From Anatilimnocola floriformis (GTDB taxonomy: Bacteria > Planctomycetota > Planctomycetia > Pirellulales > Pirellulaceae): a stretch of 64,000 nt of DNA. Below, one piece after another: positions 26,800-36,020 of the stretch (its first letter is position 1; each line of letters opens with the position of its first letter). The stretch is taken from positions 1,302,001 through 1,366,000 of the forward strand of contig NZ_JAMLFW010000002.1 in assembly GCF_024256385.1 (NCBI RefSeq), read 5' to 3'. A program made the position numbers and the translations under genes. Below the pieces are notes generated by a model. The model did no database searches. It saw only the letters and a program-made list of their open reading frames with translations, and was not told the origin of the DNA.

Positions 26800-29262
26800 T
26801 CATCTTACAAACAAAAACTGCTTGCTGTTCATCAACGCCCACAACAGATCCTGATACACCTCTTCGGCGTTCTCATTCTCGCTCAAGAACTGCTGGGCCT
26901 GCGTTCGTTCCGCAGCCGTTGGTAGGCGTGAGAGGGCGGCCAGGTAGATCTCTTCGACGATCTCCTCGGCTGGTTTCTTCGCCGCAAGAAGCGTCGCAAT
27001 GCGCCCCTTCTTATCGGCGATCTTGCTGGCCAGCGTATCGCCGTTGAGTGTGTGCAGGGCTTGAGCGAGGCTTGGATCGAGAGGCCGTTCGCATTCGCAA
27101 ATGCTCACCCGCTTCGGCTTGCCGAAGGTGGCGAGAAAATAATCGCCATATTCTGCATCGGGCAGTTCGATCGCTCGCGTGCCGAGCGGCAGATTCTTGT
27201 ACTTTGTCTGCACGCCGGTCACGCGATCGAGGGCATCGACCAGCGGCTCGGCAGTGAGACGCTTCACGGTGAAATGGCTGTAGAACACCGTGTCGGCCAC
27301 ATTGCTCGTCGTTGGTTGCGAATCGAGTTGATACAGGCGGCTGGTCATGATTTCGCGCATTAGTTGCTTCAAGCTGAAGTTGTTGTCGACGAACTTTTTC
27401 GAGAGAGCGTCCATGAGCGCGGGATTGCTCGGCGGGTTCGTCGAGCGGAGATCATCGACCGGTTCGACCAGGCCGCGGCCTAGCAAGTAGGCAACGTAAC
27501 GATTCACTACATTGCGGGCAAAGTAACTGTTTTCTTTAGCCGTCAGCCAATCGGCCAGCGGCATGCGGCGGTCGAGCGGATGCTCCATTTCGGCGGCTTC
27601 GAGGGCCTTGGGTTTCATTAACTGATTGGTGCGCGGATGGCGAACGTCGCCAGCATCGCGAACGACGACGACTTGCTCACCGCCGAAGAGACCGAACTCC
27701 TCGCTGTTCTTTGTGCCGACGCGTGAGAAGAACGCGGCCAAGCCGTAGTAATCCTCCTGGCTGTATTTTTCGAACGGATGATGATGGCACTTCGCACATT
27801 CCATCCGCACGCCGAGGAACAGCTGAGCCGTTGCTTCGGCAAGTGTTGACGAGTCCTTGTTGATCCGGAAAAAATTCGCCGGGCCGACGCTGTAGAGCGA
27901 GCCGCGGGCGGTGATCAACTCGCGGACGAACTGGTCGAAGGGCTTGTTCGTGCGAAACGATTCCTTGATCCAGTTGTGCATCGACCACATTCCCTGCTCG
28001 CCGAGATCGGCACTCGTGTTACGGAGAAGGTCGGACCATTTCAGCGACCAGTAGGCCGCGTAGGCATCGTTGTAAATGTCTTGCGCCGGATCGCCGGTGA
28101 GACCGAGCAAACGATCGATCAGCTTTTTTCGCTTGTCGGGATCGGTTGATTCGAGAAAGGCCTTCGTTTCTACCGAAGTCGGAATCGTGCCGATCGCATC
28201 AATGAAAGCCCGCCGCAAGAACGTGGCATCGTCGCACAATGGCGACGGTTCGATGCCCAGCTCGCGGAACTTTGCGACCGCGAGTTCATCGACCTGGTTG
28301 TTTTTCGTCCAGCCGGCGAGCTCAATCTTGTCGGCGTAAGGAACGACAAACAGCGTCGTATCGGCTTGCCCTTCGAAGCGAACCATCACGCCCCCCTGGC
28401 CCTTGCCGATGGTGTTGCACAATCCTTCGCGAGTGACATTCACAATGCCATCGTCGAGCGAATCGAAGCGGGCCCAGTGCGTCACATCTTGCCGCTGCCC
28501 ATCGGCATACTCGGCTTCCACACGCAGTTGCTGACTCATACCGACCGTGCCTAGCCGTTCCTTGGGGAAGACATGGAGCTGCGTCACGGCGTTTTCAGTC
28601 TTCGTGGGCGCCGGTGCGCCGCCGCGAATCCAGGCGACGAGCATTTGGTAATCGACCGAGCCCTTCTCCAGCCGTCGACCACCGCCATGCGGCGTTTGCA
28701 TCGTTGGCTTGAGCAACAGCAGACTATTTTCTGGATCAACCAGACTCACTCGCCGGCCGATCGAATCGCGAGCCATCGCCGCGCGATCTTTGTCGGGCTC
28801 AAAACCAAACACCGAAAGTTTGAAACCACCCTGGCCATGTTGCGCCGCATGACAGGCCGCCATCGCGCAGCCGTTCTTCGCGAGGATCGGCCTGATGTGA
28901 TCGAGAAATTGAATCGCCGGCCGATCGCTGAAACCACTGACCGTCACCGGCACTTCGAGTTGCTGTGAACCATGCGTCACTTTGATCTTCGCCGCGCCAT
29001 CTTTCACTGCCAACAACTGACCAGCTGCAGTGACGGTCACGATCGCCGGATCGGTCGATTCATACTTGGCGAGCGCGGTTACGTCGTTGCTGCTGCGCGT
29101 AACTTTGGCGGCGTTCTCCGCTTCGACAATCACCAGCTGGGCGCGCGCGAAATTGCCCTGCAGCTTTACTTCAGCGGGCTGAGAAACGAGGCCATTCGCC
29201 ACTGCAACACGGGCCAACAGCGCGAGCACGACGACGGCAGACAAAACGCGAGGAAGGCTCAT
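26800..29262 (-). CDS. DUF1549/DUF1553 protein with Ig-like (BIG2) N-terminus and cytochrome-type motifs
   Basis: 820 residues. A signal peptide (ends near VANG) is followed by an Ig-like BIG2 domain (about 25-115, ALAKYESTDPAIVTVTAAGQL), then a haem-type CX4CH site (CAMAACH, near residue 133) in the setting typical of planctomycete proteins of this class. DUF1549 follows (about 290-460), with a CXXCH site ECAKCHHHPFEKY near 489 and DUF1553 (about 560-800). The family is expanded in Planctomycetes; the enzymatic role is not established, and electron transfer during degradation of complex substrates is often proposed. I chose the ATG at 29262, which has GAGGG 7 bp upstream. It carries no neighbouring DUF1501 gene, its common partner. 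Confidence 0.88.
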   Translation of the reverse strand: MSLPRVLSAVVVLALLARVAVANGLVSQPAEVKLQGNFARAQLVIVEAENAAKVTRSSNDVTALAKYESTDPAIVTVTAAGQLLAVKDGAAKIKVTHGSQQLEVPVTVSGFSDRPAIQFLDHIRPILAKNGCAMAACHAAQHGQGGFKLSVFGFEPDKDRAAMARDSIGRRVSLVDPENSLLLLKPTMQTPHGGGRRLEKGSVDYQMLVAWIRGGAPAPTKTENAVTQLHVFPKERLGTVGMSQQLRVEAEYADGQRQDVTHWARFDSLDDGIVNVTREGLCNTIGKGQGGVMVRFEGQADTTLFVVPYADKIELAGWTKNNQVDELAVAKFRELGIEPSPLCDDATFLRRAFIDAIGTIPTSVETKAFLESTDPDKRKKLIDRLLGLTGDPAQDIYNDAYAAYWSLKWSDLLRNTSADLGEQGMWSMHNWIKESFRTNKPFDQFVRELITARGSLYSVGPANFFRINKDSSTLAEATAQLFLGVRMECAKCHHHPFEKYSQEDYYGLAAFFSRVGTKNSEEFGLFGGEQVVVVRDAGDVRHPRTNQLMKPKALEAAEMEHPLDRRMPLADWLTAKENSYFARNVVNRYVAYLLGRGLVEPVDDLRSTNPPSNPALMDALSKKFVDNNFSLKQLMREIMTSRLYQLDSQPTTSNVADTVFYSHFTVKRLTAEPLVDALDRVTGVQTKYKNLPLGTRAIELPDAEYGDYFLATFGKPKRVSICECERPLDPSLAQALHTLNGDTLASKIADKKGRIATLLAAKKPAEEIVEEIYLAALSRLPTAAERTQAQQFLSENENAEEVYQDLLWALMNSKQFLFVR

Positions 29263-29334
29263 GAAATCGCCCTCGTTCGAGAGGTGAGGCAATCTGGGCG
29301 GGAGCGCCGCGCTGTCGCGACGCCGATGGCTCGA

Positions 29335-29580
29335 TTATGGGCGATTCGGCGGCAGCGTGCCAGAGAAATCGCCCGGCGGGGCGAAGTCGATTTTCGACGG
29401 CACCTGCCAAGTCCTTTCCAGCGCCGCATGCCTGGCCGCACCGACCGCCGGCAGTAAGAGCGCGAAAAACACCCCAACAATGGCAAACGCAACGAGGAGC
29501 TCCACCAACAGGCCCGGAATGAAAGATCCAGGCGGTGGGGCATCGGTATCTGTCGGCGATTCGTACGGATTCAAATCCAT
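29335..29580 (-). CDS. Small membrane protein with NPYESP N-terminal motif
   Basis: 81 residues. It opens MDLNPYESPTDTDAPPPG, a motif seen at the start of many planctomycete membrane proteins, then has one strong membrane helix (about 22-47, LLVELLVAFAIVGVFFALLLPAVG). The remainder, about 34 residues (HAALERTWQVPSKIDFAPPG onward), is short and Pro-rich. The helix resembles a prepilin-type stretch in composition, but the usual GFTLVE site is absent. No clear ribosome-binding site precedes the ATG. The function is unknown. Confidence 0.65.
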   Translation of the reverse strand: MDLNPYESPTDTDAPPPGSFIPGLLVELLVAFAIVGVFFALLLPAVGAARHAALERTWQVPSKIDFAPPGDFSGTLPPNRP

Positions 29581-29617
29581 GTCGTCAGTTTAGGCCGACG
29601 AAGCTTTGCGTCGCTAC

Positions 29618-30061
29618 TTATTTTCTGACTTGGCGGACGGCATCGACTTTGGCCACAGCTTGCAAGAGATCCTGCTTTATCTCCGTGCTTTGCTCGCATT
29701 CACGCCGGAAATCCGTGAGCAAGCGGACGACTTCGTGTCCGGACTCAACTTTTAATTGAGCGCTTGAGAGATGGTCAAGCGCGGTGTCATCCAAGTCGTA
29801 GTCACACTTATTGCGGCTGTAGTGCAAATGAGACAGCAGAATCGCCGCTTCCTTTGCAGCGGTGTTGTTCGTGGTTTGCAAATACTGAGGCAGCACTGCG
29901 TGCGTAGTGCCGTTACGTGGAATTGTTACGCCTAACTCGCTAAGCGTCTCGCGGGCGAAATGAAAGGCACCGTAATAAGCACGACTAACCGCGCTGCGGG
30001 CACCAGCCGCGCCGAGCGTCGCGACGCGGCCGGCAAATGAAAGAAATTCAAGCGAGTTCAT
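29618..30061 (-). CDS. HEPN-like domain protein
   Basis: 147 residues, all-helical. It carries ARSAVSRAYYGAFHFARETL (about 21-40), the signature of the HEPN helix that opens many UPF0332/HEPN proteins, followed by THAVLPQYLQ and a helix-rich region HYSRNKCDYDLDD, where the RNxxxH-like catalytic motif would lie; here it reads SRNKCDY, without the terminal His at the expected spacing. HEPN proteins are often ribonuclease toxins or RNA-binding partners in toxin-antitoxin and defence modules. The start overlaps the upstream stop as ATGA, so the two genes are translationally coupled. Confidence 0.72.
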   Translation of the reverse strand: MNSLEFLSFAGRVATLGAAGARSAVSRAYYGAFHFARETLSELGVTIPRNGTTHAVLPQYLQTTNNTAAKEAAILLSHLHYSRNKCDYDLDDTALDHLSSAQLKVESGHEVVRLLTDFRRECEQSTEIKQDLLQAVAKVDAVRQVRK

Positions 30062-30462
30062 TCAGCGGCCACGACGCAGAGTCGGGGTTGTTGAAAGGGA
30101 CCGAACAAATGCTGAACGCGCCGAGCCCAAGCAATTTCCTGAGCGATCATGCCCCGCGCATCGCCAGACCACTTCACGTTGATACCGAAGAATGGATACT
30201 CCTGCGTTTCCGCATCGCAGACCACTTCAATGGTTGGCGGCGCGGCAGGAAAAAGTTCACCAGCCGCGAGTAAGGCTTGATGCAAGGCTTCATCGCTCAC
30301 CGTTTCCAGCCGTGAAACTGTCGGAGTTGGCAGTGCCAGGACTGCGGCATGCACCTGAGTGAGATCGAAGGGCGCGAAGCACTGTTCGCTTGCCGCAACC
30401 TGCGCATTGCCGACGGCTATCTTCGGCCAAGGCGTAGAATTTTGCGAGGATGCAGTACTCAT
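30058..30462 (-). CDS. Hypothetical protein coupled to the HEPN-like gene
   Basis: 134 residues with no recognised domain. It is soluble and mixed alpha/beta in composition (FDLTQVHAAVLALPTPTVSR, IEVVCDAETQEYPFFGINVKW, ending QHLFGPFQQPRLCVVAAE). The chosen ATG at 30462 has AAGGA 7 bp upstream; the alternative at 30483 lacks one. Its TGA stop overlaps the HEPN start as ATGA. In a toxin-antitoxin reading it would be the antitoxin-side gene, but it shows neither a nucleotidyltransferase motif nor a DNA-binding motif, so the pairing function is open. Confidence 0.6.
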   Translation of the reverse strand: MSTASSQNSTPWPKIAVGNAQVAASEQCFAPFDLTQVHAAVLALPTPTVSRLETVSDEALHQALLAAGELFPAAPPTIEVVCDAETQEYPFFGINVKWSGDARGMIAQEIAWARRVQHLFGPFQQPRLCVVAAE

Positions 30463-30536
30463 TCGACGATCCTTGACAATCAATCAGAACAGCACTCCAT
30501 TTTAAGTCGAATTTCGTTCTGATTCAATTTTTCAAT

Positions 30537-31262
30537 CTACTTCTTCCGCGAAACCCGCTTCCCCAACGCCGCAGCAGCTGCTTGAAATTCCTTGCGCAGT
30601 TTGTCGTATTCGGTGATCGACTTCGCGCCGGGGGCCTTCACGTATTTCATGACAATGTCTTCTGCCGCGATGAATTCTTCGGCGACATCGGCCACTTCGG
30701 CGGCGATGTCAGGCGGGATGGCGGCTACACCGTTGGCGTCGCCGTGCAGCAGGTCGCCTTGGTTCACCATCAGACCGCCCACGCGCACCGGCAAGCCGAG
30801 GTGCAGCATGTGGCAGTAGCCGTGCGAGCAGATCGTGGAGCCGGTGAAGACAGAGAATTTCAGAGCACGAACTTGTTCGAGGTCGCGACCACCACCGTTG
30901 GTGACGAGGCCCGCAGCGCCGAAGGCCTGGTAGGTGCTGCACATCACTTCGCCGAAGACGGCAGCGGCCGGTGGATCGTCGAGATCTTGAAACACGACCA
31001 TTGCCGGTCCCGGCAGCGCGGCGAACTGCTCCAGCTGCTTTTGAATGCTGCCGTAGGCGTCGCCACCTTTCGGCGGCGCGTCGCTGCGAAACGACGCCGT
31101 GCAGGCGTAACCGATCACCGGCGGAAACTCAGGAAAGTTGCACTTCACCCGGCCATCCATGTAACCACGATTGCGCGGGATGACATCGAACAGCTCGATG
31201 ACGTTGCAGATGGTCGGGGTGTCGAACTTGGTCAGCTTCTTCAGGATTTCAGGGCTTAGCAT
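30537..31262 (-). CDS. RraA family protein (HMG/CHA aldolase-like)
   Basis: 241 residues of the RraA-like fold. Typical pieces are the opening KKLTKFDTPTICNVIE, the central GAAGLVTNGGGRDLEQV (with the conserved Arg-Asp pair used for Mg2+ and substrate binding in the aldolase branch) and the late GDLLHGDANGVAAIP. It also resembles the 4-hydroxy-4-methyl-2-oxoglutarate aldolase branch, which cleaves oxaloacetate-type acids; regulation of RNase E, as in E. coli RraA, is less likely in this phylum. The substrate is not determined. Downstream on the same strand lies the unrelated HEPN pair. Confidence 0.85.
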   Translation of the reverse strand: MLSPEILKKLTKFDTPTICNVIELFDVIPRNRGYMDGRVKCNFPEFPPVIGYACTASFRSDAPPKGGDAYGSIQKQLEQFAALPGPAMVVFQDLDDPPAAAVFGEVMCSTYQAFGAAGLVTNGGGRDLEQVRALKFSVFTGSTICSHGYCHMLHLGLPVRVGGLMVNQGDLLHGDANGVAAIPPDIAAEVADVAEEFIAAEDIVMKYVKAPGAKSITEYDKLRKEFQAAAAALGKRVSRKK

Positions 31263-31269
31263 GGGAGAA

Positions 31270-31341
31270 AGTTCTGAGTTCTAAGTTCTGAGTTTCGAGA
31301 CAGGAATTCAATCTGCAATCTAAAATCTGCGATCTGCAATC
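31270..31341. repeat. Degenerate short tandem repeats (AGTTCTGAGTTC and AATCTGCAATCT units)
   Basis: Two blocks of imperfect octamer-like repeats fill the 81-bp gap between cysK and the RraA gene: AGTTCTGAGTTCTAAG with a second AGTTCTGAG (31270-31295), then AATCTGCAATCT and related units (31310-31341). They are low in complexity and AT-richer than the neighbours. Simple expansion is a likely origin. Confidence 0.6.
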
Positions 31342-31343
31342 CC

Positions 31344-32300
31344 TTACTCTGGGTACAGCTGCGTCGACAAATATCGTTCACCCAGATCTGGCAGGATCAC
31401 GACAATCAGTTTGCCGGCGTTTTCTGGACGCTTGGCGACTTGAACTGCCGCCCAGGCTGCGGCGCCGCAGCTAATGCCGCAGAAGATTCCTTCCTGCGTC
31501 GACATCTTTCGCGCGGTGTCTGCTGCGTCTTCATCACGCACCAGCACCACTTCGTCGATGACGTCGACATTGAGCACATCGGGAATGAAACCAGCGCCGA
31601 TGCCTTGAATGGTGTGGCGGCCAGGTTGCAGTGGTTTGCCTTCGCGCTTCTGCGTGATCACCGGGCTGTTGGCTGGTTCGACGGCGATGGCTTTGAAGTC
31701 CGGCTTGCGACTCTTGATCACTTCCGACACGCCCGTGATCGTGCCGCCCGTGCCGACGCCCGAAATCAGGAAGTCGATCTTCCCTTCGGTATCGCGCCAG
31801 ATCTCTTCTGCCGTCGTCTTGCGATGGATTTCGGGATTGGCTGGATTCTTGAATTGCTGCGGCACGAAGAACTTGTCCGGCTCGCTCTTGGCGATCTCTT
31901 CGGCGCGCCGCACCGCGCCGGGCATCCCTTCAGCCGCGGGGGTGAGAATGATTTCGGCGCCCAGGGCCTTCAGCAGGCGGCGGCGTTCGACGGTCATGCT
32001 TTCGGGCATCGTCACGGCCAACTTGTAACCGCGCGAAGCACACACATAAGCGAGACCGATGCCGGTGTTGCCGCTGGTCGGCTCGATGATGACGGTATTC
32101 GGCTTGATCTTGCCGTCGCGTTCGGCGGCGTCGATCATCGCGCGGGCGATGCGGTCCTTGACGCTCCACAGCGGGTTCATGTTTTCGATCTTCCCCACGA
32201 CCGTTCCGACGCAACCCTGCGTGATCCGCCGCAACTGCACGAGCGGCGTGTTGCCGATGCACTGAGTAATGTCTGTCTTGATGCCGGCGGGAAGAGTCAT
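31344..32300 (-). CDS. cysK: Cysteine synthase A (O-acetylserine sulfhydrylase), PLP-dependent
   Basis: 318 residues, normal CysK length. It makes cysteine from O-acetylserine and sulfide in the cytoplasm. The PLP-binding lysine is Lys48 in NPLWSVKDR; the substrate loop TSGNTG is at 75-80 and the phosphate-cradle [10 protein letters not shown] near 182. The C-terminal [11 protein letters not shown] also matches. The Trp two residues before the Ser-Val-Lys is uncommon where most homologues have a small residue. I chose ATG 32300, which has GGAGG 6 bp upstream; longer in-frame options reach far into the divergent neighbour. Cystathionine beta-synthase is the main alternative but is usually longer. 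Confidence 0.95.
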   Translation of the reverse strand: MTLPAGIKTDITQCIGNTPLVQLRRITQGCVGTVVGKIENMNPLWSVKDRIARAMIDAAERDGKIKPNTVIIEPTSGNTGIGLAYVCASRGYKLAVTMPESMTVERRRLLKALGAEIILTPAAEGMPGAVRRAEEIAKSEPDKFFVPQQFKNPANPEIHRKTTAEEIWRDTEGKIDFLISGVGTGGTITGVSEVIKSRKPDFKAIAVEPANSPVITQKREGKPLQPGRHTIQGIGAGFIPDVLNVDVIDEVVLVRDEDAADTARKMSTQEGIFCGISCGAAAWAAVQVAKRPENAGKLIVVILPDLGERYLSTQLYPE

Positions 32301-32435
32301 GAGCGCCTCCGTGGGTGCAAAGTTGAAAGTTTGAGTTCGTCGTCGAGAAAGCGGGGCAAGGAACCGAAGTATAGCAAAATGAAGTAAAGTAAGGAGTTGC
32401 CGGCCTCTTTCCTCACTCGCACGCTGAATCGCACT

Positions 32436-33809
32436 GTGCCGCAACCACTCGTTCTCATCCTCGCCGTTGGACTCACCAAAAAACTCCTGCCCCTCGCGCC
32501 ACGGTTGAACAGTCTGGCCGCGAACGGCTGGACGCGCGAGTTGCGTGAGATCGTCCCCGCCGTGACGTGCTCTGCGCAGGCGACCATCCTCACGGGTCAG
32601 CAGCCGGAAAAGCACGGCGTCGTAGGCAATGGCTGGCTGTATCGCGACACGCGCGAAGTCCGCTTCTGGCAGCAATCAAACAGTCTGATCGGCGCCGAGC
32701 CCCTCTATCAAACCGCGCGTTTGGCAGCCGAACGAAACGGCCAAAAATTCAAAGCCGCCAAACTCTTCTGGCAGTTCAACCAAGGTTCGGATTGCGAAAT
32801 CAGTGTCACGCCCAAGCCGTATTACGGCGCCGATGGTAGCAAAGCCTTCGGCATCACCGGCACGCCGGTTGGTTTATCCGATCGCTTGGAAAAACAGCTC
32901 GGGCCGTTTCCTTTTTCGGCGTTTTGGGGGCCGATGGCGGGACTGCCGAGCAGCAACTGGATTGCCCGCTGTGCTGCCGAAGTTCTCACCAGCGAACGGC
33001 CCGATCTGTCGCTCGTTTATTTGCCGCATCTCGATTACGATCCGCAGCGCTTCGGCCCGAGTGGCTCGGACATGCCGCGCCTCGTCCGCGAGCTCGACGA
33101 TGCCTGCGAACCGCTGCTCGACTCCGCGAAGAAAACCGGCGCTCGCGTCTGGATCGTCAGCGAGTACGGCCTGGTCGATGTCAATCAACCCATCCTCATC
33201 AACCGCGCGCTGCGAACGGCCGGCTTTCTGCAAGTTCGTCCCGGACCCTTCGGCGACATTCTCGATACCTTCGGCAGCCGAGCTTTCGCCGTTGTCGATC
33301 ATCAAGTGGCTCACATCTATGTAAAGAACCCTGCCGATGTTCCCGCAGTGCGCGAGCTCGTCGCCTCGCAGCCGGGCGTCGGCCGCGTCTATGCCAGCGA
33401 AGAGCGCGCCGACATCGGCTTGAATCATCCACGCGCCGGCGAACTCGTCGCCCTCGCGCAGCCGAAGGCCTGGTTTGCCTATCCTTTTTGGCTCGACGAT
33501 CGACACCAGCCCGACTTCGCTCGCACGATCGACATCCATCGCAAGCCCGGCTACGACCCCTGCGAAATGCTCTTCGACCCGAAGCTCCTCTGGCCCAAGG
33601 GCCGGGCGGCCTGGCGACTGTTGCAAAAAAAACTCGGCTTCCGCTCGCTCTTCGATATTGTCCCCACCGACCCCACGCTCATCCGCGGCAGCCACGGCTT
33701 GCCGACGACCGACGACCGACCGCTTCTCATCGGCGATGGCGCTGCACCGGGAGAGAACCTCGCGCTCACCGATGTGCGTGACCTCATACTCGGCCAACTC
33801 CTCTCGTAG
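32436..33809 (+). CDS. Alkaline phosphatase superfamily protein (nucleotide pyrophosphatase/phosphodiesterase-like)
   Basis: 457 residues from the chosen GTG at 32436, which gives [18 protein letters not shown], the usual beginning of this family; a TTG at 32397 sits against AAGGAG with no spacing and would add 13 residues. The catalytic nucleophile is the Thr in [14 protein letters not shown] (about 42), and metal ligands are expected in [10 protein letters not shown] (about 205), SEYGLVDV and the late Asp/His cluster [16 protein letters not shown]. The superfamily hydrolyses phosphomono- or phosphodiesters using two metals; the substrate here is unknown. No signal peptide is visible, so it may be cytoplasmic. 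Confidence 0.85.
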   Translation: MPQPLVLILAVGLTKKLLPLAPRLNSLAANGWTRELREIVPAVTCSAQATILTGQQPEKHGVVGNGWLYRDTREVRFWQQSNSLIGAEPLYQTARLAAERNGQKFKAAKLFWQFNQGSDCEISVTPKPYYGADGSKAFGITGTPVGLSDRLEKQLGPFPFSAFWGPMAGLPSSNWIARCAAEVLTSERPDLSLVYLPHLDYDPQRFGPSGSDMPRLVRELDDACEPLLDSAKKTGARVWIVSEYGLVDVNQPILINRALRTAGFLQVRPGPFGDILDTFGSRAFAVVDHQVAHIYVKNPADVPAVRELVASQPGVGRVYASEERADIGLNHPRAGELVALAQPKAWFAYPFWLDDRHQPDFARTIDIHRKPGYDPCEMLFDPKLLWPKGRAAWRLLQKKLGFRSLFDIVPTDPTLIRGSHGLPTTDDRPLLIGDGAAPGENLALTDVRDLILGQLLS

Positions 33810-33830
33810 GCGAGTCACTCCGTGACTCGC
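33810..33830. repeat. Short hairpin immediately after the phosphatase stop codon
   Basis: A perfect 9-bp stem, GCGAGTCAC with GTGACTCGC, around the loop TCC. It begins at the base after the TAG. No T-run follows, so a processing or stability element is as likely as termination. Confidence 0.5.
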
Positions 33831-33972
33831 AACAGTTGTTTGGCGCGGTTCGTAAGGAGTCTTGCGATGCGTTTTCCAGCACTCGCCTACACATTCGCTC
33901 TTTGCCGCCGAAACGCCCTCTGCTATACGTCCCGGTGCGAAAATCTCGCTCCGTATTTGCAAGGGTGGATCG

Positions 33973-36012
33973 ATGTCGATGGTTGCTCGGCGTGGCTTGG
34001 CATTTCTCAGCTGTCTGTTGCTGGCATCGCTGGCAAACGCACAGACAACAGCGAAGATCAGCGCGCCCGATGCTGATTTGCCCCCGCCACCGCCGGCCGA
34101 AACGCTCAATCCCGCTCAGCCACAGATTTTGACCGAGGCCGAGCAAATCACGCGGTTGCAACGAACGATTGCTAGCGATGCCAAGCGGGTCGATGAACTG
34201 CGCTGCGAAGTCGCCGATCCCAGCAGCGATTATCACCAGGCCGAAGCCGAGTTTCGCACGCTCGACGATCGCGCCGCGCAAGAAAAAACCGAACTGACCA
34301 AATTGATCGAAGCCGGCGAAGAAACGGCTGCGACCGCGCTCAAGACCACGCTCGCCGAAACGGAGATGAAGCGGCAACTCGCGCGTGCCCGCTTCGACCT
34401 TGCGATCAAAACTCGCAAAACGCTGCAAGAACAAATTGCCGTTCTCGAAAGCAAGCTCCAGCAAGATCAGTTGGCTCTCGATAAGCTCACCGGCGTCGAA
34501 CCGAAAACGCCGCCGGCGAAACCAGTCGAAACGCCTCTGCCGCCGATGGCGACGGTTGAACCGACCACGGTAGCGCAGCCCGCCGCGATTGCACCGCCGA
34601 CCCTGGCCTCCGCCGATGCTACGGGTTTGTCGTCGCTCGTGAAGCACGATCCACCGGCGCCGCCGAGCCGCGAACTGATCGCGGCCAAGCAGTCGGTGGA
34701 CGTGAAGAAGCAGGCCGCCGATGCCGCCGAGCAGGAAGTTCGCAGCGTGACCGATCGACTCGCCGCGCTCGAGAAGAGCGTCACGATCGAACAGAAGTTG
34801 CTCGCCGCGGCTCGTCAGAAATCCGGTCTCGCGAAACAGACCAAGGTCGCCGCCGAGGTCGAATACAAACGTAAGTCAGCCGAAGGCTTGATGGGAACGC
34901 AACTGGCCGAGATCGCCACCCGTCGCGCCGACAGCGAACGCCTGCTGCAAGAAGCCGACGGCGAAGTTCACACCCGGCTCGATCGTTTGCAAGAGTTGCA
35001 AACCGAACGAGTCGAGCTGCAGCGCGAGCAACTCGCCGCCTTGCAAGCAGCGAAGCAAAAACAAGATGAAGCCGCTGTCGCCAACGCCCGGCTCGGTCAG
35101 CTGAAAAATCCCTTCTCGCTGCAAAACATCTTTCAGTGGTTTCTGACGCACGGCCCGACGCTCGCGATGATCGTCACGATCGGAGCCAGCCTGTACAAGA
35201 TCATGCAACTCTCCACGCGGCGCGTCGTCGATCTGATGGTGCAGAGCAGTTCGCGCAGCCCACCGGAAGAAAACGAAGCCCGCGTCAACACGCTCGTCGG
35301 TGTCTTTCAAAACGCAGCCACCATGACCATCGTCATCGGCGGCGGCATCATGTTTTGCGAAGAAGCCGGCGTGGCGGTGGCACCGTTGATGGGAGGTGCC
35401 GCGGTCCTCGGTTTGGCCGTGGCCTTTGGTGCGCAGAATCTGATTCGCGATTACTTCTATGGCTTTGTGATCCTGCTCGAGAACCAATACAAGATCAACG
35501 ACGTGCTGAAGATCGGTGAAGTGAGCGGCCAGGTCGAGCGCATCACGCTCCGCATGACCGTGCTCCGCGATCTCGAGGGCTGCGTTCACTTCATTCCCAA
35601 CGGCAAGATCGATTGCGTTACGAACATGACGCACGGCTGGAGCCGCGCGGTGTTCGACATCGGCATCTCGCACAAGGAAGATGCCGACTCAGTGATGAAC
35701 ACGCTGCTGACGATGGCCGCCGATCTGCGTCACGAACCAGCATACTCGCGGCTGATCATCGACGATCCTGAAATGCTCGGCGTCGACAAACTCGACAGCA
35801 GCGGCGTGACAATCAAGTTCCTGCTGAAAACCCGGCCGCTCAAGCAATGGGCCGTGAAGCGCGAGTTGCTGCGGCGCATCAAACGCCGCTTCACGGAGCT
35901 GGGCATCGAAACCTCGATGCCCACGCAACTGGTCCTCCGCGCCGAAGGGAGCGGTTCGTCGACCGAAACACTGCCCGAAGAGACGATCCAATTGTCTCGC
36001 CGAGCCGCGTAG
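33973..36012 (+). CDS. Mechanosensitive ion channel family protein (MscS/MscK-like) with large coiled-coil N-terminus
   Basis: 679 residues. A signal peptide (about 1-23, LASLANA) leads into a long periplasmic Ala/Glu/Lys-rich coiled-coil region (about 60-375) with a Pro-rich break near 180. Membrane helices start at about 392 (HGPTLAMIVTIGASLYKIMQL). The pore region, about 445-500, holds GGAAVLGLAVAFGAQNLIRDYFYGF, the MscS signature, followed by the beta domain VNDVLKIG-like YKINDVLKIGEVSGQVERI and the C-terminal alpha-beta domain. It should open on membrane tension and release osmolytes. ATG 33973 has GGGTGG upstream and starts a clean signal peptide; the open frame extends further left without one. 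Confidence 0.9.
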   Translation: MSMVARRGLAFLSCLLLASLANAQTTAKISAPDADLPPPPPAETLNPAQPQILTEAEQITRLQRTIASDAKRVDELRCEVADPSSDYHQAEAEFRTLDDRAAQEKTELTKLIEAGEETAATALKTTLAETEMKRQLARARFDLAIKTRKTLQEQIAVLESKLQQDQLALDKLTGVEPKTPPAKPVETPLPPMATVEPTTVAQPAAIAPPTLASADATGLSSLVKHDPPAPPSRELIAAKQSVDVKKQAADAAEQEVRSVTDRLAALEKSVTIEQKLLAAARQKSGLAKQTKVAAEVEYKRKSAEGLMGTQLAEIATRRADSERLLQEADGEVHTRLDRLQELQTERVELQREQLAALQAAKQKQDEAAVANARLGQLKNPFSLQNIFQWFLTHGPTLAMIVTIGASLYKIMQLSTRRVVDLMVQSSSRSPPEENEARVNTLVGVFQNAATMTIVIGGGIMFCEEAGVAVAPLMGGAAVLGLAVAFGAQNLIRDYFYGFVILLENQYKINDVLKIGEVSGQVERITLRMTVLRDLEGCVHFIPNGKIDCVTNMTHGWSRAVFDIGISHKEDADSVMNTLLTMAADLRHEPAYSRLIIDDPEMLGVDKLDSSGVTIKFLLKTRPLKQWAVKRELLRRIKRRFTELGIETSMPTQLVLRAEGSGSSTETLPEETIQLSRRAA

Positions 36013-36020
36013 GCCGAACA

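Noticed and set aside
31270-31341. CRISPR array
   Set aside because: The repeats are too short, degenerate and without spacers of constant length.
32874-34109. A 411-residue minus-strand frame over the phosphatase and MscS start
   Set aside because: It crosses a gene boundary and lacks motifs; both plus-strand genes are well supported.
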